Shown: piece by piece, positions 1 to 9,160 of the stretch
How the letters are laid out: each line of letters begins with the position of its first letter
How positions within the stretch are numbered: the first letter of the stretch is position 1
Assembly: GCF_947499585.1 (NCBI RefSeq)
Contig: NZ_CANMOO010000001.1
Location: 1,302,001-1,366,000 of the forward strand
From: an uncultured Allomuricauda sp.
GTDB lineage: Bacteria > Bacteroidota > Bacteroidia > Flavobacteriales > Flavobacteriaceae
Length of the DNA stretch: 64,000 nt
Direction: 5' to 3'
The notes under the pieces: model-generated
Seen by the model: the letters and a program-made list of their open reading frames with translations, nothing else
Told to the model about the DNA's origin: nothing
Database searches by the model: none
Position numbers and translations under genes: made by a program

Positions 1-719
1 TAAAAGCCTATGACGATATCCGTAATCTTTTCTCTTCGCAAAGGTTGAGTAAATTAAGAGGGTATCAACCCAAGCACTTTTCATTTAATGTAGATGGAGG
101 ACGTTGCGAAAAATGTAAGGGAGAAGGTGAGATTACAGTAGAAATGCAATTTATGGCGGACGTGCATTTGGAATGTGATGTCTGTGCTGGAAAACGTTTC
201 AAAAAAGAAATCCTTGAAGTTCAGTTTGAAGGTAAAAGTATTGATGACATCTTAAACCTGACAATTGATGAAGCCATTGAACACTTTAAAACCCATAAAC
301 AAGACAAGATTGTAAACAAACTACAGCCACTGCAAGATGTTGGTTTGGGTTATGTTACCCTAGGGCAGTCCTCCTCTACTCTTTCCGGTGGCGAAGCCCA
401 GCGTATTAAATTGGCTTCCTTTCTAGTAAAAGGAAATACTAAGGAAAAAGCATTGTTCATTTTTGATGAACCTACAACGGGGCTACATTTTCATGACATT
501 AAAAAACTGCTGAAATCTTTTGATGAGCTTATTGGTAAAGGGCATTCCGTTATTGTGATAGAACACAATATTGAATTGATAAAATGTGCTGACTATATTA
601 TTGACCTTGGTCCAGAGGGTGGTGAGAACGGAGGGCATTTGCTGGCAGAGGGTACTCCAGAAGAGTTGGTTCAAAATAAAGATTCACATACTGCAAAGTA
701 CTTGTCAGAAAAACTATAA
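1..719 (+). CDS. uvrA: UvrA excinuclease subunit (5'-truncated by window edge)
   Basis: This is the C-terminal 238 residues of an ABC-type excinuclease subunit A, the damage-recognition ATPase of nucleotide excision repair. The open frame runs back through codon 3 to the window edge, so the TTG at 45 is an internal leucine codon and not the start. A zinc module with spacing C-x2-C-x19-C-x2-C is visible (CEKC at 105-116, CDVC at 174-185), as in known UvrA. It is followed by the ABC signature LSGGEAQR, the Walker B/D-loop DEPTTGLH and the switch histidine in VIEHN. The C-terminus is complete and lacks the long tail of some UvrA proteins. Flavobacteria often carry more than one UvrA, so this could be a second copy. 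Confidence 0.93.
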   Translation, partial: KAYDDIRNLFSSQRLSKLRGYQPKHFSFNVDGGRCEKCKGEGEITVEMQFMADVHLECDVCAGKRFKKEILEVQFEGKSIDDILNLTIDEAIEHFKTHKQDKIVNKLQPLQDVGLGYVTLGQSSSTLSGGEAQRIKLASFLVKGNTKEKALFIFDEPTTGLHFHDIKKLLKSFDELIGKGHSVIVIEHNIELIKCADYIIDLGPEGGENGGHLLAEGTPEELVQNKDSHTAKYLSEKL

Positions 720-755
720 CATATATAATGTTCTGATAACTATTTTCAATACGAT

Positions 756-1337
756 ATGCCAGAAGAAATAAATCCTTTGTTAACGTTTATTCTCGATACT
801 GTTGCCATCCCAAAAAGTGAGGCACAGGAAATTGTGGCCAGTTTTCAACATAAGAAATTGAACAAAGGTGAATTCCTTATTAAGGAGAATCAAATAAGTG
901 ATGATTACTTCTATCTTGAAAAAGGCTTAATGCGTACTTTCTTGTATGATTTAGAAGGTAACGAAATAACTACGGATTTTTTTGTTGAAAACAGTATTGT
1001 CTTCGATGTTACTTGTTTTTTTAATCGTGTCCGTTCAGAAGTTAATGTCCAAGCAGTTACAGATTGTACCGGTTATCGAATTTCTTATGAGGTACTCAAT
1101 ACGCTTTTTCATAATAAACCAGCTTTTCGTGATCTTGGTCGCGCCGTTTTGGTCAAAGGGTTTATCGCTTCTAAAAAAAGAAGCTATGCCATGATAAACA
1201 AAACCGCAGAAGAGCGGTACCGAAGCTTATTGGCTTCTAATGCTGAGATTTTGAAATACGCACAATTAAAACACATTGCCTCGTATCTTGGAGTAACAGA
1301 TAGCACATTGAGCAGGCTTAGAAGAAATCTGCAGTAA
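756..1337 (+). CDS. Crp/Fnr-family transcriptional regulator
   Basis: A 193-residue protein with an N-terminal cyclic-nucleotide-binding-like beta-roll (about residues 20-115) and a C-terminal winged-helix region. Its last recognition helix reads GVTDSTLSRLRR. This is the usual flavobacterial Crp/Fnr layout, with a short HTH end and no cysteine cluster, so it is neither an oxygen-sensing FNR nor recognisably cAMP-specific. It begins 36 bases after uvrA and is followed 42 bases later by a membrane-protein gene on the same strand. That arrangement suggests the regulator controls its downstream neighbour, but no operator was identified. Confidence 0.88.
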   Translation: MPEEINPLLTFILDTVAIPKSEAQEIVASFQHKKLNKGEFLIKENQISDDYFYLEKGLMRTFLYDLEGNEITTDFFVENSIVFDVTCFFNRVRSEVNVQAVTDCTGYRISYEVLNTLFHNKPAFRDLGRAVLVKGFIASKKRSYAMINKTAEERYRSLLASNAEILKYAQLKHIASYLGVTDSTLSRLRRNLQ

Positions 1338-1379
1338 TATCATTTCTTGCCTTTTGTCAAGTAATATTTATAAAGTTCA

Positions 1380-2093
1380 ATGGAAATTTGTCATATAAAC
1401 TTTATACAAATGGCAGAATCATCAATGTATTTATCCATAGGGTTTGTGTTGATCACACTAATTACGCTTTGGTTCCTTTTCAAAGCTTCAAGAAATACCA
1501 AAGTTATTGTTGGTATCGCCATATGGATGATAATCACAGGTATATTGGGAGTTTTGGGGTTTTACAGAAATGTAGAAGCTTTTCCTCCACGATTTGTTTT
1601 TTTAATTGGTCCGGCAATCCTATTTATCCTTGGTGTTTTTCTATTTCGCGGTGGGCGTAAATTTGTGGATGGCCTTGATTTAAAATGGTTAACGCTGCTT
1701 CATATGGTAAGAGTTCCTGTTGAGTTTGTCTTGTTTGCCATCTTTTTAGATGGATTGATTCCCGAACTCATGACTTTTGAAGGCTACAATTACGATATAC
1801 TCTCAGGAATTACGGCTCCTATTATTTATTATTTGTTTTTTGTAAAAGGTTGGATTGGCAAAAAAGGTCTGTTATTTTGGAACATTGCCTGTTTATTGCT
1901 CTTATTAAACATCCTTACTATAGCCATTTTTAGTGCTCAAACTCCTTTCCAAAAATTGGCGTTTGACCAACCCAATATAGGTGTAGCCTATTTTCCCTTT
2001 GTATGGTTGCCTGCTGTAATTGTACCTATCGTATTGTTTTCCCATTTGGCAAGTATTAGACAATTATTGGTGATTCTTCCCAAAAAACTTTAA
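1380..2093 (+). CDS. Multi-spanning inner-membrane protein of unknown function
   Basis: A 237-residue protein with about seven hydrophobic spans covering most of its length and only short hydrophilic loops, so it is an integral inner-membrane protein. I do not recognise a family or catalytic motif. A second in-frame ATG at 1410 (MAESSMYLS) is equally plausible as the start, because the first ten residues are not hydrophobic and neither start has a clear ribosome binding site. It lies directly downstream of the Crp/Fnr gene, which may regulate it. Confidence 0.7.
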   Translation: MEICHINFIQMAESSMYLSIGFVLITLITLWFLFKASRNTKVIVGIAIWMIITGILGVLGFYRNVEAFPPRFVFLIGPAILFILGVFLFRGGRKFVDGLDLKWLTLLHMVRVPVEFVLFAIFLDGLIPELMTFEGYNYDILSGITAPIIYYLFFVKGWIGKKGLLFWNIACLLLLLNILTIAIFSAQTPFQKLAFDQPNIGVAYFPFVWLPAVIVPIVLFSHLASIRQLLVILPKKL

Positions 2094-2260
2094 AGAATAA
2101 AAGGTTGACCTAGCTCTATGTCAAATGGGCACCAAACCAAACTCTCCTTTCATGAAATTCACCATCATCAATCTTAAAATGAAGTTTGTAAATAAAAATA
2201 TTTAAACCATCATCAATTTAAATATCTGATAATCAATCATTTCTTTTTAATTATTTTTTT

Positions 2261-2276
2261 TGGCACGCTGTTTGGT
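2261..2276 (+). promoter_or_regulatory. Sigma-54 (RpoN)-like promoter
   Basis: The stretch TGGCACGCTGTTTGGT matches the sigma-54 pattern TGGCAC-N5-TTGCW with one deviation (TTGG instead of TTGC) and correct spacing between the -24 and -12 elements. It lies about 55 bases before the chosen start codon of the following gene, so transcription would begin near 2287. The rest of 2094-2260 holds no gene or other element I could identify. Confidence 0.55.
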
Positions 2277-2328
2277 ATTTACTTGTCGGGATGTAAATAA
2301 TTGCATTCGGAATTTAAAACCTTATAGT

Positions 2329-3573
2329 ATGAAACATTTAGTACTCATTTTTGCAGCGGTTCTTTTAGGTACTCCAAGTATCAAAGCTACCACCATGGAA
2401 GATAAGGTTGCCATCAGCAATGCTTATAGATACGGAAACTCTTTCATTTTTGTAGAAAATGGAATTACGTTTTCTGTATATCCCGATGGAGAATTTGATT
2501 TTTATATAGACAATCAAGTAAATGTTGGTGTCAATGCCCGTGTTGGGAATGTTGGTTTAACATTTAACTCAGGATATAACTACAACCCTTTTGTTCAATA
2601 TGATGATTACGGTTCTGTAGTACAAGTAGAAAACATCCCTGTTTATTATGACCATTACGGACGTGTATCACAAATAGGTAGTATTGATGTATGGTACAGA
2701 AACGGTCGTGTACGTAGACTTGGTGGATTGAACGTTTTTTACAATGGTGGTGTATTTAGTCACCATACTGGATATATCAATATCTATAACAGACATTATG
2801 TGTACAGACCTTTTCATAGGTATTTTGCAAGACCGGCAGTATCGTTTTGTAATGTTTATAACAGACCATATAGAAGGTACTACAACCCTGTAAGATATAC
2901 GTATTACAGACCTTACAGAAACAACTATAGAAGATCTTATGCATCTTATGGTAAAACATATAGAAACGATAGAAGGCATAGAAGAGACAATATCTATAGA
3001 AATGACAGAAGAGTTTCGCAACGAAACAATAGTGTAAGAAGAAATGATAATTATGGTAGAACCAATAGATCTGTAAATCGTAACGATTATAGATCGGATA
3101 CCAGAAGAGTAAGTGGAAATACTACCACAAGAAGGTCTGTTAATCAAGGTAACTATAGAAAAGGAAATGCTGTAAGCCGTTCTAATAACAGTGTAAAAAG
3201 AAATACTGGCACTAGTAGAACAGTAAAACAGAGTGAGTATAGAAGAGGAAATGTTGCCTCAAGAAGCAATAATAACAGCAGAACGGTTACACAAAGACAA
3301 GTGACGCGAAAGCCGAACAGTAGAACTGTAACCAAGCGAGAAGTAACCACAAGCCCGAGAAGCAAAACGGTTACCCGAAGCACAACCAATACTTATAAAA
3401 GACCACAAGCTAGAAAAAGCACTAGTAGATCGGTTGCAAGTAGAAGTAGTGCACCAAAAAGGACTGTATCCAGAAGTACTAAGACAACAGTAAAAAGAAG
3501 TTCTGGCAATACAAGTTCAAAAAGAAGTAGTAATTCAGGCACTAGAGCAAGAAGTTCAAGAAGAGTGCAATAA
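2329..3573 (+). CDS. Secreted, strongly basic Arg/Ser/Thr-rich repeat protein
   Basis: The chosen start (MKHLVLIFAAVLLG) gives a 414-residue protein with a clear signal peptide. The longer frame from a TTG at 2260 would overlap the promoter-like sequence and adds no signal features. The first half (residues about 20-200) is Tyr/Gly/Asn-rich and looks like antiparallel beta repeats with many VYYDHYGR-type segments. The second half is low-complexity and dominated by Arg, Ser, Thr and Asn, with degenerate 14-residue repeats. The net charge is very high and positive. No enzyme motif is visible. A role as a structural, envelope-associated or nucleic-acid/polyanion-binding protein is possible but is inference only. 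The gene ends at a strong terminator. Confidence 0.75.
   Translation: MKHLVLIFAAVLLGTPSIKATTMEDKVAISNAYRYGNSFIFVENGITFSVYPDGEFDFYIDNQVNVGVNARVGNVGLTFNSGYNYNPFVQYDDYGSVVQVENIPVYYDHYGRVSQIGSIDVWYRNGRVRRLGGLNVFYNGGVFSHHTGYINIYNRHYVYRPFHRYFARPAVSFCNVYNRPYRRYYNPVRYTYYRPYRNNYRRSYASYGKTYRNDRRHRRDNIYRNDRRVSQRNNSVRRNDNYGRTNRSVNRNDYRSDTRRVSGNTTTRRSVNQGNYRKGNAVSRSNNSVKRNTGTSRTVKQSEYRRGNVASRSNNNSRTVTQRQVTRKPNSRTVTKREVTTSPRSKTVTRSTTNTYKRPQARKSTSRSVASRSSAPKRTVSRSTKTTVKRSSGNTSSKRSSNSGTRARSSRRVQ
3274..3399 (+). repeat. Degenerate 42-bp tandem repeat inside the basic protein gene
   Basis: Units begin at 3274, 3316 and 3358. They encode NSRTVTQRQVTRKP, NSRTVTKREVTTSP and a more diverged RSKTVTRSTTNTYK. The 42-base period preserves the frame, consistent with growth by unequal exchange or slippage. 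Confidence 0.7.
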
Positions 3574-3601
3574 AGATAGTTTTTAGGTTGGTTAGTTGTT
3601 T

Positions 3602-3640
3602 ACCCCGTAGTTGGATTTATCCGCTACGGGGTTTTTCTTT
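3602..3640 (+). terminator. Rho-independent terminator
   Basis: A perfect 9-bp stem ACCCCGTAG/CTACGGGGT (3602-3610 and 3624-3632) with a 13-base loop is followed by a T-rich run on the plus strand. It ends transcription of the basic-protein gene. Its right arm contains the stop codon of the convergent flippase gene. Confidence 0.85.
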
Positions 3641-5084
3641 TCAGCCATTTGGAAAGTACCCCTGAAACATCCTCTGAAATTTCAAAACGATATAAAATAC
3701 CAAGGTACATCAACACAATTAGTGCAGATTTTAAAATGATATTTATGACGGGGTGAAACGAAAACTGCAAAAGATGAAATAATATACCCAATAACATCAG
3801 TGTAGCAAAAACTTTAAATGTAGCTCCCGTAAAAGGTAAGAAACCAAACTTTAGTTTTACAAAAACCAGTTTTACCAAATCAAATATGAATATGGAAATA
3901 AAACTGGCCAGTGCAGCGCCTTCCAGTCCAAGCTTAGGAATAAGCAGAAGATTAAGAAGTATGGTAAACAAGGCAAGGCAGATACCAAAAATAAGTACCG
4001 TTTTATAGTATTTTGAATTGAATAAAATAGAATTATTATTCCCTAGCATAGAATCAAACACCTTTGCCAAACCAATCAAAAAAACAATGGCAAATCCATT
4101 TCGGTAAGATTCTGGAAGTAGTTGGTATAAGTCTTCCAAATTGAGAATAATCAATACAAATAATATTCCTGAAGCAATAAATAAGGTCAAGGAAGTTTTT
4201 TTATACAAGGTTTCCAGTCCAAAAAGATTGCCCGAGTTCAACAATTCAGCGGTTAAAGGATAGGTAATTTGGTGCATGGCTCTGGAAGGCACAATTATTA
4301 CTGTGGCAATGTAAACAGCTACCCCATAATAGGCCACATTTTCAATTTTAATAAACTGATTGAGCATCACCTTATCTATTTCCAATAAGATCAAAGCCGC
4401 AGAACCCCCTAGAATAATTAAAAAAGTGTAAACCAGTATCTCCTTAGTATTGGATGGAAAACTAAAATTAAACTTGGGTAAACGAATGCTGTAGGCATAT
4501 AGTTTGATGATGATTGTCCTTAAAAGATAAAGACCAACCAAGCATTTAAAGAAACAGTCCAAAGAGATTACGTCAAAGTATAGCAGCAATAGTAATATAG
4601 AAACCCCAATACGTCCAAACACCTCTTTCATGAAGTTGCCAAAAACCGACTTCAAGTGTACTTTACACCAAGAGAAGAATACTTCAAAATATGCCATGGA
4701 TAACGCTACCAAAAAAACATACCAGACATAATCTTTCACCATGGGGTTTACCTGTGAAATCAGAGCCCCTAACTGTTCTTGAAATAAAAAGGTGATAATG
4801 CCCAAAGGTAAAATACCAAGTAACGGTATTAACAACATCAAAGTCAAGAAACCATCTTTTTCAGAATCTTGATAATTACTATAAAACTTCACCATGGTAT
4901 TGTGCACGCCAAATGCCATTAACGGCATTAAAATAGCGCCAGAGGCCAATATAAAAGTAACCAAGCCAAAATATTCATCAGGCAAAATCTTAGTGTAGAG
5001 AAACAATGTATTTATCGCTCCAAAAACAAACCCCAAATAGGTGATGCTAATGTTTTTTAAAGACTGCTTTAAGACGATTCCCAT
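3624..5084 (-). CDS. Polysaccharide flippase (Wzx/MATE-like, oligosaccharide flippase family)
   Basis: A 486-residue protein with about twelve to fourteen hydrophobic helices spread evenly, matching the size and layout of Wzx-type O-antigen/polysaccharide flippases. Its N-terminus (KQSLKNISITYLGFVFGAINTL) resembles that family. It would move lipid-linked sugar units across the inner membrane. It overlaps the upstream glycosyltransferase gene by 16 bases, indicating translational coupling in one operon with that gene and the YfhO protein. The sugar substrate cannot be told from sequence. Confidence 0.85.
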   Translation of the reverse strand: MGIVLKQSLKNISITYLGFVFGAINTLFLYTKILPDEYFGLVTFILASGAILMPLMAFGVHNTMVKFYSNYQDSEKDGFLTLMLLIPLLGILPLGIITFLFQEQLGALISQVNPMVKDYVWYVFLVALSMAYFEVFFSWCKVHLKSVFGNFMKEVFGRIGVSILLLLLYFDVISLDCFFKCLVGLYLLRTIIIKLYAYSIRLPKFNFSFPSNTKEILVYTFLIILGGSAALILLEIDKVMLNQFIKIENVAYYGVAVYIATVIIVPSRAMHQITYPLTAELLNSGNLFGLETLYKKTSLTLFIASGILFVLIILNLEDLYQLLPESYRNGFAIVFLIGLAKVFDSMLGNNNSILFNSKYYKTVLIFGICLALFTILLNLLLIPKLGLEGAALASFISIFIFDLVKLVFVKLKFGFLPFTGATFKVFATLMLLGILFHLLQFSFHPVINIILKSALIVLMYLGILYRFEISEDVSGVLSKWLKRKTP

Positions 5085-6352
5085 TGAATGAAATTTGTCA
5101 GTGCTTTGGTGAGTTCTTTTCTGTGGTACTTTTCAATTCCTTTAGAATTAAAATGCAACGCTTCCTTTTCATATTTATCAAACCAGTTTAAAAGTACATT
5201 TTTTAAAGCAGTCTTATCACTTTGATTGCATATCTCACCGGAACCGGTTTCTTCAACAATTTTTCCTGCTTCCCATCCTTTAGGACCCACCGCTAAAATG
5301 GGGCGTTTGGCATTTAAATACTCAAAAAGCTTTCCAGGGATAATCCCTTTAGTTTCTTCTGAATCAATTTCTAACAATAAAAGAACTTGTGACTTTTGCT
5401 GTATTTCCAATACTTTTTCATGAGAGAGATAACCTAAGTGCTGCACATACGTACCCAATCCATTAGAGCGAATAGATTCTACGACCTCTTCCCCTACTAC
5501 GCCCGTCAATTTAATTTTTAACTGGTTTTTAAAAGCTTCGTTATCTTCAATCAATTCTTTTAATGCTTTCCACAACTCAATTGGGTTTCTCCCTGTGAGT
5601 AAAGAACCAACATGGGAAATGGTAAAATCAGTATCCAGTGCAATCGAATCAAGAGTTTCATCAAACCCATTGGTAATCACCTCAATTGGTTTACTTGTAA
5701 TTTGTTCAAACTCCATTTTTGTAATGGCACTTGTAACCACAACCTTATCACAACCAACAAGTACCTCCCTTTCCAACGCTTTATGTTTTCTTTCAGAAGA
5801 TTTTGATAACCGCAATTTCTTATGATAGCCAATAGAAGTCCAAGGATCCCTAAAATCTGTGATCCATTGTATTTCCTGTTGTTGCCTTAAACCAAGTCCA
5901 ATTAAATGTAAACTATGAGGAGGTCCTGAAGTGATAATCGTCTTAATCCCTTCCTTTTCAATAACCTCAGAAAGATATTTTATAGATGGTTTTACCCAAA
6001 ATTTACGAGCGTCGGGAATAAATAGATTTCCCCTGATCCAAAGCAAAGTTTTCTCTACAATAGATGGTTTCTTTTCTTGAATAATACCAGAACTAATAGT
6101 TTTGGTCTTTTTTTTAGATAACAAAGAAGCCCATGCATAAGGCTCTTTTATAGGCTGTTTTAATATTTGAATACCTTCTGGGATCTCGCTGACCAAGTTT
6201 TCATCTATAATGGGATAACTTGGGTTTTGCGGAATATATACAATAGGTTCTATACCAAAATCCCTTAAGTATTTTACAAATTTTAGCCATCGTTGCACTC
6301 CCGGTCCACCAGCTGGTGGCCAATAGTATGTTATGACCAAGATTTTATGCAT
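5069..6352 (-). CDS. Glycosyltransferase (GT-B, family 4-like)
   Basis: A 427-residue cytoplasmic GT-B enzyme. The N-terminal Rossmann half starts KILVITYYWPPAGGPGVQRW, the glycine-rich acceptor-side loop usual in GT4-like enzymes of Bacteroidota. The C-terminal half has VITNGFD, HVGSLLTGRNP and a nucleotide-sugar region around GKLFEYLNAKRPIL with an acidic residue nearby (EETKGIIPGKLFEYL). It likely adds a sugar to a lipid-linked intermediate exported by the neighbouring flippase. The ATG overlaps the stop codon of the YfhO gene by one base, another sign of a tight operon. Confidence 0.87.
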   Translation of the reverse strand: MHKILVITYYWPPAGGPGVQRWLKFVKYLRDFGIEPIVYIPQNPSYPIIDENLVSEIPEGIQILKQPIKEPYAWASLLSKKKTKTISSGIIQEKKPSIVEKTLLWIRGNLFIPDARKFWVKPSIKYLSEVIEKEGIKTIITSGPPHSLHLIGLGLRQQQEIQWITDFRDPWTSIGYHKKLRLSKSSERKHKALEREVLVGCDKVVVTSAITKMEFEQITSKPIEVITNGFDETLDSIALDTDFTISHVGSLLTGRNPIELWKALKELIEDNEAFKNQLKIKLTGVVGEEVVESIRSNGLGTYVQHLGYLSHEKVLEIQQKSQVLLLLEIDSEETKGIIPGKLFEYLNAKRPILAVGPKGWEAGKIVEETGSGEICNQSDKTALKNVLLNWFDKYEKEALHFNSKGIEKYHRKELTKALTNFIQWESS

Positions 6353-8811
6353 TAAGACTTGGTTTTTGATTTCTTAGGCCGAAGTGAAAATCCAAGGCCC
6401 CCAACAATAATGAGTCCAAGTAAAATAGAACTGCCCAAGGCAATCTTACTTCCTGTTTGAATAATTTCAGGTTCAAATTTAAACTCAATCTCATGCTCAC
6501 CTGCTGGCACTTTAATTCCTCGGAGCGCATAATTAACCTTATAATGCGGCGCGGCTTTTCCATCAACAAAGGCATTCCAACCAGATGGATAATGCATCTC
6601 AGAAAATACAGCAAAACCATCATCGGTATTTGCTGATTGATACTTGATATAGTTAGGTCGATAATCCAATAGCTGTATTGATGCAGTTGAGTCAACAACA
6701 TAATTGGATTTTGTTACTGTTGGATATGTATTGGTATTGATTACCGCTTGCTTTTTAGATTCAAACCCCTTTAATCCTTGGATTTCATCATTTGCAGATT
6801 TAACAAATTTTAATTGCTCCACAAACCATGCATTTCCATTGGTATTATCATTAACGGCCGGAAAACTATTCCCTTCTTCGTCCTCTTGAATGATATATTT
6901 TACATTCAACATATTCAATACCTCAATATTGTTTTGGTACAAATGGTGTTCAAACAAATCTTGAAGTTGTCTAGGTTTTGCTGCATGGTACCCTCCAACC
7001 GAATTATGAAAATAAGAGGTCCTAGCGCCATTTAACCCTTCTTGTGGATCAAAAACTCGAAACACAGAATTGTCCTGTTTAATCAGTTCGTCTATTTGAT
7101 TGGCCTGAAACGGTGTATTGACGTTTCTTTGGCGAACAAAATCATCTTTGTTTACATAACGTAGGCTCACTCCTATCAAATCAAACAAAATCAATGCTCC
7201 CAAAACCAGTGTAACTAGGTTTTTGCCAAGTTTTTCTTTTATAAAAAGCCATAAAGCAACAGCGGTCAGCAAAACAAAAATCAAAGATCTAATCGTGTCA
7301 CTTACATAAACAGCTTCTCTGTCCCGTCTTAAAATATCCAACAATGGATCCCCAAAATATTGTCGATAGGTTTCGTCATTCGATCCCTCGAAATCAAAAA
7401 AGCCTTTCAGTAAAAATATGAATACACCCAAGCCTAAGGTTATAAAGAAACTAAGTTTGAGTGCAGTCAGTTTTTTTGTTGCTTTTACGTTTGATTTAAA
7501 AAGTTCTCTAAGCCCTAGAATTGCCAGTAGAGGGAAACACAGTTCAAGTACAACCTGAATCGATGATACTGCTCGGAACTTGTTGTATAGTGGGAAATAA
7601 TCAATCATAAAATCTGTAAGTGCTGGAAAGTTTTTTCCCCATGACAACAAGAGAGATAAAATAGTCCCAAACAGCAGCCACCATTTCTTTTTACCTCTAA
7701 TCACAATGAGGCCAAGAATAAACAGAAAAACAATAATTGCACCAACATAAGCTGGTCCTGCAGGTCCTGATGCTGGGTGAGGCCCCCAATAAAGATAAAG
7801 GCCAGATACTTCGAGTGCTTTTGTTGGCGAAAGTCCCTGACCAGTTAAATACTCATAAACTTTGGAATTTTTTCCTAAATCCTCATTTCCTGATCCGCCA
7901 AACATTCGTGGAACGAATAAATCCAAAGATTCCGTAATACCATAACTGTAATAAGTAATATAATCCCTATCCAATCCTTTTTGAATTTTCTTGGCACTAC
8001 CATCTGGTTTTATAGTCAACTCAGATTTTCCACGGGTACTCCAATCTGCATATTCTTTAGTGGCCATAAGACCTGTCGCATTTGTAGCTATGGATAATGC
8101 GACCGCTGCAATCAAAATTCCAACCGAAACAAAATAGTGTTTTAACTTTTTGTCCTTTATGGCATAAATCAGATGAACTAACCCCAGAATCAGAACCAAC
8201 AGCATAAAATAATAGGTCATCTGGTAATGGTTGGCATTAATTTCCAATGCCATTGCTAAAGCAGTAAGGATAAAGCCCAATAAATATTTCTTTCTAAAAA
8301 CAAGCACAATTCCTCCTAAAACCATTGGAATGTAGCCCAGTGCATGCGCCTTTGCATTGTGCCCCACACCAAGAATAATAATCAGATATGTGGAAAAGCC
8401 GAAAGCCAAGGCCCCCAAGACTGCTAATCGGTATTCAACCTTTAGACAGAGCATTAGAACATAAAATCCTATCAAATACAAAAACAGATAATCCGCCGGT
8501 CTTGGTAAAAACCGAATCAGTCTATCTAATTTCTTGATATAATCATGTGGGTAATTGGCTCCTAACTGATATGTGGGCATCCCGCCAAAAGCACTATTGG
8601 TCCAATAAGATTCCTCCCCAGTCAATTCCTTGTAGTCATTGCGCTCCTTGGACATACCTTTGTACTGGGCAATGTCCGATTGAAAAATCGCTTTGCCCTG
8701 AAGCACCGGGTAAAAGTATACTAGTGAGGCTAAAATGAATAAAGCAATTACACAAATATTGGTGATAACGGCTTTTGGAGAAAGGTTCATGGATTGATTT
8801 TGAAAAGACAA
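6352..8811 (-). CDS. YfhO-family membrane protein
   Basis: An 819-residue protein with about thirteen hydrophobic spans in its first two-thirds. Near the N-terminus is the family-typical stretch with QSDIAQYKGM and SAFGGMPTYQ. The C-terminal extracytoplasmic part ends in YPSGWNAFVDGK and a final membrane anchor. YfhO proteins resemble GT-C glycosyltransferases and in Gram-positives help glycosylate teichoic acids. In Bacteroidota the role is undefined but usually linked to surface glycans. It is first in a three-gene operon with a glycosyltransferase and flippase, and lies 4 bases after the DUF4834 gene. Confidence 0.85.
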   Translation of the reverse strand: MSFQNQSMNLSPKAVITNICVIALFILASLVYFYPVLQGKAIFQSDIAQYKGMSKERNDYKELTGEESYWTNSAFGGMPTYQLGANYPHDYIKKLDRLIRFLPRPADYLFLYLIGFYVLMLCLKVEYRLAVLGALAFGFSTYLIIILGVGHNAKAHALGYIPMVLGGIVLVFRKKYLLGFILTALAMALEINANHYQMTYYFMLLVLILGLVHLIYAIKDKKLKHYFVSVGILIAAVALSIATNATGLMATKEYADWSTRGKSELTIKPDGSAKKIQKGLDRDYITYYSYGITESLDLFVPRMFGGSGNEDLGKNSKVYEYLTGQGLSPTKALEVSGLYLYWGPHPASGPAGPAYVGAIIVFLFILGLIVIRGKKKWWLLFGTILSLLLSWGKNFPALTDFMIDYFPLYNKFRAVSSIQVVLELCFPLLAILGLRELFKSNVKATKKLTALKLSFFITLGLGVFIFLLKGFFDFEGSNDETYRQYFGDPLLDILRRDREAVYVSDTIRSLIFVLLTAVALWLFIKEKLGKNLVTLVLGALILFDLIGVSLRYVNKDDFVRQRNVNTPFQANQIDELIKQDNSVFRVFDPQEGLNGARTSYFHNSVGGYHAAKPRQLQDLFEHHLYQNNIEVLNMLNVKYIIQEDEEGNSFPAVNDNTNGNAWFVEQLKFVKSANDEIQGLKGFESKKQAVINTNTYPTVTKSNYVVDSTASIQLLDYRPNYIKYQSANTDDGFAVFSEMHYPSGWNAFVDGKAAPHYKVNYALRGIKVPAGEHEIEFKFEPEIIQTGSKIALGSSILLGLIIVGGLGFSLRPKKSKTKS

Positions 8812-8814
8812 ATA

Positions 8815-9075
8815 TTAGTCAATTTCTTCAAAATCTATATATTCTCCAACTTTTTTTGAAGGATTGGGCTTTCTAAATGATTTTTTAGAAGATGTGGCCT
8901 TTCTTTCATTATCAGGTTTATTTCCAAAATCCTGATAGTTGCCAAATTGTTGTCCAAAGCGTTCTTGGGTTTTCCTCATAGCATAATTAAGCAGTTTGGG
9001 TGCCAACCATTTTAAAAGCATTTTTACTGCGTAGTATACTAATACAAGTACTAAAATCGTTTGTAATAAAACCAT
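8815..9075 (-). CDS. DUF4834 family small membrane protein
   Basis: An 86-residue protein with one N-terminal hydrophobic segment (about residues 3-25), followed by a charged, lysine-rich cytoplasmic tail ending VGEYIDFEEID. This layout matches the DUF4834 family of Bacteroidota, whose function is unknown. It lies four bases upstream of the YfhO gene on the same strand and is probably the first gene of the polysaccharide operon. Confidence 0.75.
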   Translation of the reverse strand: MVLLQTILVLVLVYYAVKMLLKWLAPKLLNYAMRKTQERFGQQFGNYQDFGNKPDNERKATSSKKSFRKPNPSKKVGEYIDFEEID

Positions 9076-9094
9076 ATAACAATAGCTATTGCGT

Positions 9095-9102
9095 CAAAAT
9101 TA
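9095..9102 (-). promoter_or_regulatory. Candidate -7 box for the DUF4834/YfhO operon
   Basis: On the minus strand this reads TAATTTTG, matching the Bacteroidota -7 consensus TAnnTTTG, 20 bases before the DUF4834 start codon. No convincing -33 TTG was seen at the expected distance, so this is tentative. Confidence 0.35.
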
Positions 9103-9160
9103 CATTGTTAGTCTTTTAATAAGCCCGAAAGTATCTTAAAATAGTATTAAAATCAGTTAT

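Noticed and set aside
45..719. TTG at 45 as the start of a short UvrA-like gene
   Set aside because: The frame stays open to the window edge and the upstream residues (YDDIRNLF) match UvrA, so the gene is cut by the window and is not short.
2668..3147. Long open frame on the minus strand inside the basic protein gene
   Set aside because: It is the antisense of low-complexity AGA/AAC codons. The product is Ser/Ile/Val-rich without a recognisable feature, while the plus-strand frame has a signal peptide, promoter and terminator.
6345..6701. 118-residue minus-strand frame within the YfhO gene
   Set aside because: It overlaps the C-terminal coding part of the YfhO protein in another frame and shows no independent features.
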